Positions 62,993 through 64,000 of a DNA stretch of 64,000 nucleotides are shown here, in pieces. This DNA is from Patiria pectinifera (taxonomy: Eukaryota; Echinodermata; Asteroidea; Valvatida; Asterinidae). Under the pieces are notes generated by a model. It did no database searches. It saw nothing but the letters and a program-made list of their open reading frames with translations, and had not been told where the DNA came from. The translations under genes were made by a program, and so were the position numbers. Positions within the stretch are counted from its first letter, which is position 1, and the number at the start of each line of letters is the position of its first letter. The stretch spans positions 15,154,863-15,218,862 of the forward strand of contig CM057135.1 in NCBI GenBank assembly GCA_029964075.1, given 5' to 3'.

Positions 62993-64000
62993 TGTTGTGG
63001 ACTCAATAGACTTCCAGGCTTTCACACGTTGTTGTAATAATAAAGAGACGGAGGACGAGCGTTAAAACTTTTGTAGCTTCCTTAATCTCTTTGCCGAAAC
63101 TCGTCAAGTAATGCAGTTAATTCAACAACTGTGTTGGTTACACCTGTCAAATAAACAATAAAAAATAAGCACTAATAAGTACATTGTACAGGTAAGGAGT
63201 TGCAAACAAACTGTGAGCTATCTAAATATCCATGCTTGTGCAGATGTTACTTCTCTAAAATAAGTTAACGCAAGTCTAAGGAAATAAACAATGATGTTGA
63301 AGGCTGCGTGAAACATATGTAAAATATTTAACAGCTTGGTCATGTAATCAGTTACTGCAACGGTATGAAATCCTACAGGCAAATCTCTATTGATCTAAAC
63401 CCAAGAAGGATACATAAGCCTTATTAAATAGGAGCTACTAGAAAGGAGTAGGCATTGACTACAATTCTAAAAGTAAACCCAGAAAAAAAAACTACATCTT
63501 CCAAACTCTAAATGGTGCGAAGCCGCCAAAGCACAATTTCTAGTAAACGCCTGAAGAGAGACTACGCAAAGGCAAATCACACGCAATATATCAATCCGCC
63601 GCAGATCGCGTGCGTGGGCTGTCTGCGCGCTCTGTCTGAGCTTAATAATCCTCCGCACCTAGCTGAACAACAAATAGTCCCCACTAGGGAACCACTGTAA
63701 ACCATTATCACTTCCCTGACAAGATTACAACCAAAATGTATGAATCTAAAGCTTGTAATCAACGGGTCGATAACATTTCTAAGAAACACTTCTAAGAACT
63801 GTAATTTTTGTAAAACTCTAAAGACAATCCGAAACCAAACACATTAAATGTTGGCAATGTGTCTTCGAAGCTCGGCGTCAAGCCGAAACGAGTACGGGAA
63901 AAACCTTTCCAAATGGCACCCAAACAATCCCAAATTAGAAACGAATAATAACGAGATATTACAAACACATACCTTCTAAGGTGGTTGTGAAATCAATAGA
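62993..64000 (-). repeat. BEL/Pao 5' LTR (partial; continues past the window)
   Basis: Identical to 56,137-57,141 apart from three extra A in a run at about 63,483-63,491. About 195 bases of the 5' part are expected beyond 64,000. The LTR is the presumed promoter. Confidence 0.95.

Larger units (their letters stand above)
56137..64000 (-). mobile_element. BEL/Pao LTR retrotransposon (5' LTR runs off the window)
   Basis: Minus-strand element with LTRs at 56,137-57,336 and 62,993 to beyond 64,000, and gag-protease-RT-RNase H-integrase between. The internal order and the Peptidase-A17-type region place it in BEL/Pao. No env-like gene lies between the integrase and the 3' LTR. The primer-binding site just left of 62,993 was not recognised. 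Confidence 0.95.

Overview
The window is eukaryotic, probably from a marine invertebrate animal. The non-LTR, Penelope-like, BEL/Pao and Polinton families present are typical of lancelets, hemichordates, echinoderms, cnidarians and molluscs. The species cannot be fixed from sequence alone. Almost everything is transposon or integrated-virus DNA. Only one stretch (about 51.2-52.8 kb) looks like host exons, and it is probably degenerate.

Layout: 0.4-2.4 kb is a minus-strand LINE relic interrupted by a 1.3 kb MITE. 2.4-8.8 kb is a minus-strand Tx1/L1-like non-LTR element (EN, RT, zinc-knuckle ORF1) with tandemly duplicated ORF1/5'UTR blocks and a tRNA-derived SINE. 8.8-11.4 kb is a second Tx1-like element whose 5' end sits directly on the first 29 nt of a U2 snRNA gene. 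11.8-14.0 kb is a Polinton fragment (copy C). 14.3-18.1 kb is a CR1-like LINE containing a MITE with telomere-like repeats. 18.2-30.0 kb is a decayed Polinton/adintovirus-like element (copy A). 31.1-32.5 kb is a truncated Penelope-like element with a GIY-YIG endonuclease.

32.5-50.3 kb is a far better preserved Polinton/adintovirus-like element of about 17.8 kb (copy B). It has G/C-rich terminal inverted repeats that begin AGTAG, protein-primed-type DNA polymerase B, a retroviral-type integrase, a capsid gene with an intact reading frame, a packaging ATPase that lacks its Walker A, and a series of small membrane or virion-type proteins. It also carries a TFIIB-like transcription factor gene. 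Several intron-less genes of this element have an AT-rich TATA-like motif just upstream of the ATG. Together with the TFIIB-like protein this suggests the element supplies part of its own transcription apparatus. Copy B is dead as it stands: polymerase and integrase carry frameshifts and stops, and a 1.7 kb solo LTR sits in the last codons of the polymerase.

The right arm of copies A and B carries a spliced gene (intact length only in A) for a helical protein that resembles the DUF3102 type. A divergent relative with the same intron signals lies at 54.2-55.8 kb, beside another TIR-like end and a 74-bp minisatellite (region D). 56.1-64.0 kb is a minus-strand BEL/Pao LTR retrotransposon. Its 1,200-bp LTRs look identical over the part visible, so it is a recent insertion, but its pol gene has two homopolymer frameshifts and one stop. 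It continues past the window end.
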